Below, one piece after another: positions 61,989 to 64,000 of a DNA stretch of 64,000 nucleotides. Both the position numbers and the translations under genes were made by a program. Source of the stretch: Notolepis coatsorum (taxonomy: Eukaryota > Chordata > Actinopteri > Aulopiformes > Paralepididae); contig OZ020586.1 of assembly GCA_963971535.1 (NCBI GenBank), positions 75,064,949 to 75,128,948 on the forward strand, read 5' to 3'. Every line of letters begins with the position of its first letter. Position 1 is the stretch's first letter. The notes below the pieces were generated by a model, which saw nothing but the letters and a program-made list of their open reading frames with translations, ran no database searches and was not told the origin of the DNA.

Positions 61989-64000
61989 AACTGCGATCGA
62001 TTGTATCCCCCAAGAGATCGCCGCTGGCCTTTATGCAGTGATTGAAGTGGAACCAGGTCGCTGATCCTTTGACTTGGACTGCCGTTCCAGTCGATCGGAT
62101 CACCTCGTACGGGCCCTCTCTCCGGGGTGATGACCACTTTCTCTTGTGGACCTTTACGAAGACCAGGTCCCCAGGGATCAGCCTCGGTTTGGTGGCTTCC
62201 TTCTCCGCCTCCTTCACCCCCTTTTTCTCCTTTCTCTGCTCCTGTCGAAACACAGCTTCATGTATTTTAGTCACTTGCTGAAGATATTTTTTCAGATCTT
62301 GCTCAAAAATATCTAATGCCGGGCCTCTAGCCAGGTGTCTAAATGGCGGTGTTGGCATGCTGCGGCCTGTAAGCATTTCATGCGGTGTTAGCTGTGTTTG
62401 GCGGTTTACGCTGCTTCTAATAGCCATCAGAGCAAGTGGCAAAGCATCAATCCAGTTAAGCTTAGTTTGCATACAGATTTTCAACAGTTTGTTCTTAATG
62501 ACCAGATTGGCCCTTTCCACCTTTCCCTGCGACCCGGGACTATAGACACAGGAAAGGCGCTGTCTTATACCTAATTTCTGCATCAGCCCTTTAACCACCT
62601 TGTCGATGAACTCGCGGCCATTATCGCTTTGTAATATCGTGGGAATTCCAAATCTCGGAACGACCTCGCGACACAGGAACTTGATCACTGTGTCCGCGTT
62701 CTTGTGTTTAGATGGAATGGCCTCAATCCAGCGACTAAAGCAGTCCTCTACTACCAGGAGGTATCGTTTGCCCTGCACTGGCGTTATCATATCCGTGTAG
62801 TCCATAATCAGGTGTCTGAATGGTCCCTCAGGGAGGGGTGTGTAAGCCGCCACTGTCGGTACTCCTTTGCGCACATTGCCCTGTAAGCATGTTAAACACC
62901 TGGCTAGTGTAACGTCAATTTGTGCCTGAAGCTTTGGGGACCAAAATCCCATTTTCGTGATTCGTTTCAGGGTCTCTGCTCTTCCACAGTGATCAACACC
63001 ATGAGCCTCAGGTATCACCAAGGACAGAAGATCGATGGAGGCGACTATCAAACCGTTATGACTCCTCCACAGACCATCTGCCCCCCTTACAGCCCCCCTC
63101 TCCGTCCACGACTGTTTCTCGGCCTGCGTGGCTGAGTCCTGAAGATCACTCAAATTATCCTCAGTTACCTCAGTCGTCAGTTCGGCCGCAAACATCAGAA
63201 CAGCCATGGACGGCACCGCAGCCGCCGCCTTCGCGGCCTCGTCCGCCGCGTTGTTTCCCGTCGTCACAAAGGACAGGTCTTTTCTGTGTGCCTGGCACTT
63301 TACGATAGCAATGCTTTTGGGCAACTTTACAGCCTGAATAAGCGCCACAACCTGCTTGTGGTGAAGGATCGGTGAGCCGTCCGATTTCTTAAAGCCGCTT
63401 GCCTTCCAAATGGCCGCGAATAGGTGGCATACGCCATGCGCATAAGCAGAGTCTGTAAAGATGTTAACCGTGCGATCTTTAGCTATTATGCATGCTTCTG
63501 TTAGTGCTATTAGTTCTGCAAGCTGGGCCGAACATGGTTGCATGCATTGTCCGGCCTTTCTTGTTAGTGTTTCTCCGTTAGGTTTGCACTGTACGACGGC
63601 GTATCCTGACCTTAAATTTTCCCCCTCCCGATAGCAGGACCCATCCACAAAAAGCGAGAGTTCTGCTATCGCGAGCGGGTCGACTCCCAAATCAGGACGG
63701 AGTTTTACGAAAGCCTGTACCTCCACCTCGCACTCATGCGGTTGACCCTCGCTCGGGAGTAGTACCAGATCCGCCGGGTTACTGCCGTGGCATGTTTTTA
63801 TCGTAACATCCGAGTACTGCAGGAGCCTCATGTAAGCCTGTTGCCGTTGGCTGGTCAGAACAAATTTGCCTCTTTCAATCAAGTTTGCCAATTTGTGATG
63901 TGTCCAAATGCAAATGTCATATCCCATTGTCACGGCCGTTGCTTTCTCATACATCAAATGTGCTGCGGCCAGGGCCTGATAACAAGGTGGCAGACCCTGC
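61870..64000 (-). CDS. Retroviral pol, 3' part: RNase H and integrase (5' partial)
   Basis: The frame is open to the window edge, so the reverse transcriptase lies beyond 64000; the visible part begins in the RT connection region. Counting codons from 63957: RNase H shows SLFVDGSCY (about 100), AELIALTEA (about 148) and FTDSAYAHG (about 166). The integrase HHCC finger spans HGVDHCGR (about 316) to CLTC (about 352), the DDE core has MDYTDM (about 385), LQSDNGREF (about 441) and GKVERAN (about 478), and a basic C-terminal domain follows. All catalytic residues visible are intact. Gamma/epsilon-like by arrangement. In an active virus it degrades RNA in hybrids and integrates the DNA copy. It ends 119 nt inside env. 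Confidence 0.92.
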   Translation of the reverse strand, partial: QGLPPCYQALAAAHLMYEKATAVTMGYDICIWTHHKLANLIERGKFVLTSQRQQAYMRLLQYSDVTIKTCHGSNPADLVLLPSEGQPHECEVEVQAFVKLRPDLGVDPLAIAELSLFVDGSCYREGENLRSGYAVVQCKPNGETLTRKAGQCMQPCSAQLAELIALTEACIIAKDRTVNIFTDSAYAHGVCHLFAAIWKASGFKKSDGSPILHHKQVVALIQAVKLPKSIAIVKCQAHRKDLSFVTTGNNAADEAAKAAAAVPSMAVLMFAAELTTEVTEDNLSDLQDSATQAEKQSWTERGAVRGADGLWRSHNGLIVASIDLLSLVIPEAHGVDHCGRAETLKRITKMGFWSPKLQAQIDVTLARCLTCLQGNVRKGVPTVAAYTPLPEGPFRHLIMDYTDMITPVQGKRYLLVVEDCFSRWIEAIPSKHKNADTVIKFLCREVVPRFGIPTILQSDNGREFIDKVVKGLMQKLGIRQRLSCVYSPGSQGKVERANLVIKNKLLKICMQTKLNWIDALPLALMAIRSSVNRQTQLTPHEMLTGRSMPTPPFRHLARGPALDIFEQDLKKYLQQVTKIHEAVFRQEQRKEKKGVKEAEKEATKPRLIPGDLVFVKVHKRKWSSPRREGPYEVIRSTGTAVQVKGSATWFHFNHCIKASGDLLGDTIDRSYAEPDMEGPRRQLEGAVPADAPADVGSSVRTVGRGQRRH

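Overview
The window looks like an accessory, gene-poor stretch of a teleost fish genome. I found no host protein-coding gene, no intact cellular RNA gene and no CRISPR array. Vertebrate-type LINEs with AATAAAG...(ATT)n ends, tRNA-derived SINEs, BEL/Pao and gamma-type retroviral sequences, many hAT miniature elements and long (GT)n and (CT)n tracts point to a fish. I do not claim a species.

Layout. 1-18.5 kb is a stack of non-autonomous hAT transposons, several carrying perfect 8-bp target duplications and several nested in one another. It also holds the wreck of a hAT transposase (4.7-6.8 kb) split by a LINE fragment that is itself split by another hAT. 19.15-28.30 kb is a nearly pristine BEL/Pao LTR retrotransposon on the minus strand. 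Its LTRs are 1,395 and 1,393 bp and differ by one base and a homopolymer, it has a tRNA-Tyr primer site and a 5-bp target duplication, and it interrupts an 18-bp minisatellite. 28.6-42.4 kb holds TTAA-flanked foldback and piggyBac-like miniature elements, LINE tails, a three-deep SINE stack around 32-33 kb, and microsatellites. 42.5-47.9 kb is an almost full-length L2-clade LINE (minus strand) with ORF1 and an ORF2 damaged by one frameshift and one stop codon. 48-54.8 kb is a degenerate TTAGG-like satellite field invaded by LINE fragments and by a solo LTR of the BEL family. 54.9-56.8 kb is a hAT inside a hAT. 56.95-64.0 kb is the 3' half of an endogenous retrovirus on the minus strand: end of pol, a frameshifted env, a long non-coding 3' segment and a 3' LTR with two minisatellites. 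Its 5' half lies beyond the window end.

How the parts relate. The logic here is insertion history rather than a pathway. Matching target duplications order many events, for example TTAA foldback, then hAT, then LINE tail at 35.8-37.6 kb. Autonomous proteins that could once have mobilised neighbours in trans are present only as damaged copies: BEL Gag-Pol with one frameshift, L2 ORF2 with two lesions, and hAT transposase as fragments. The least expected observation is a 43-nt match to the 5' half of tRNA-Asp, antisense inside the retroviral env reading frame. All family assignments are from motif recognition, not database search.
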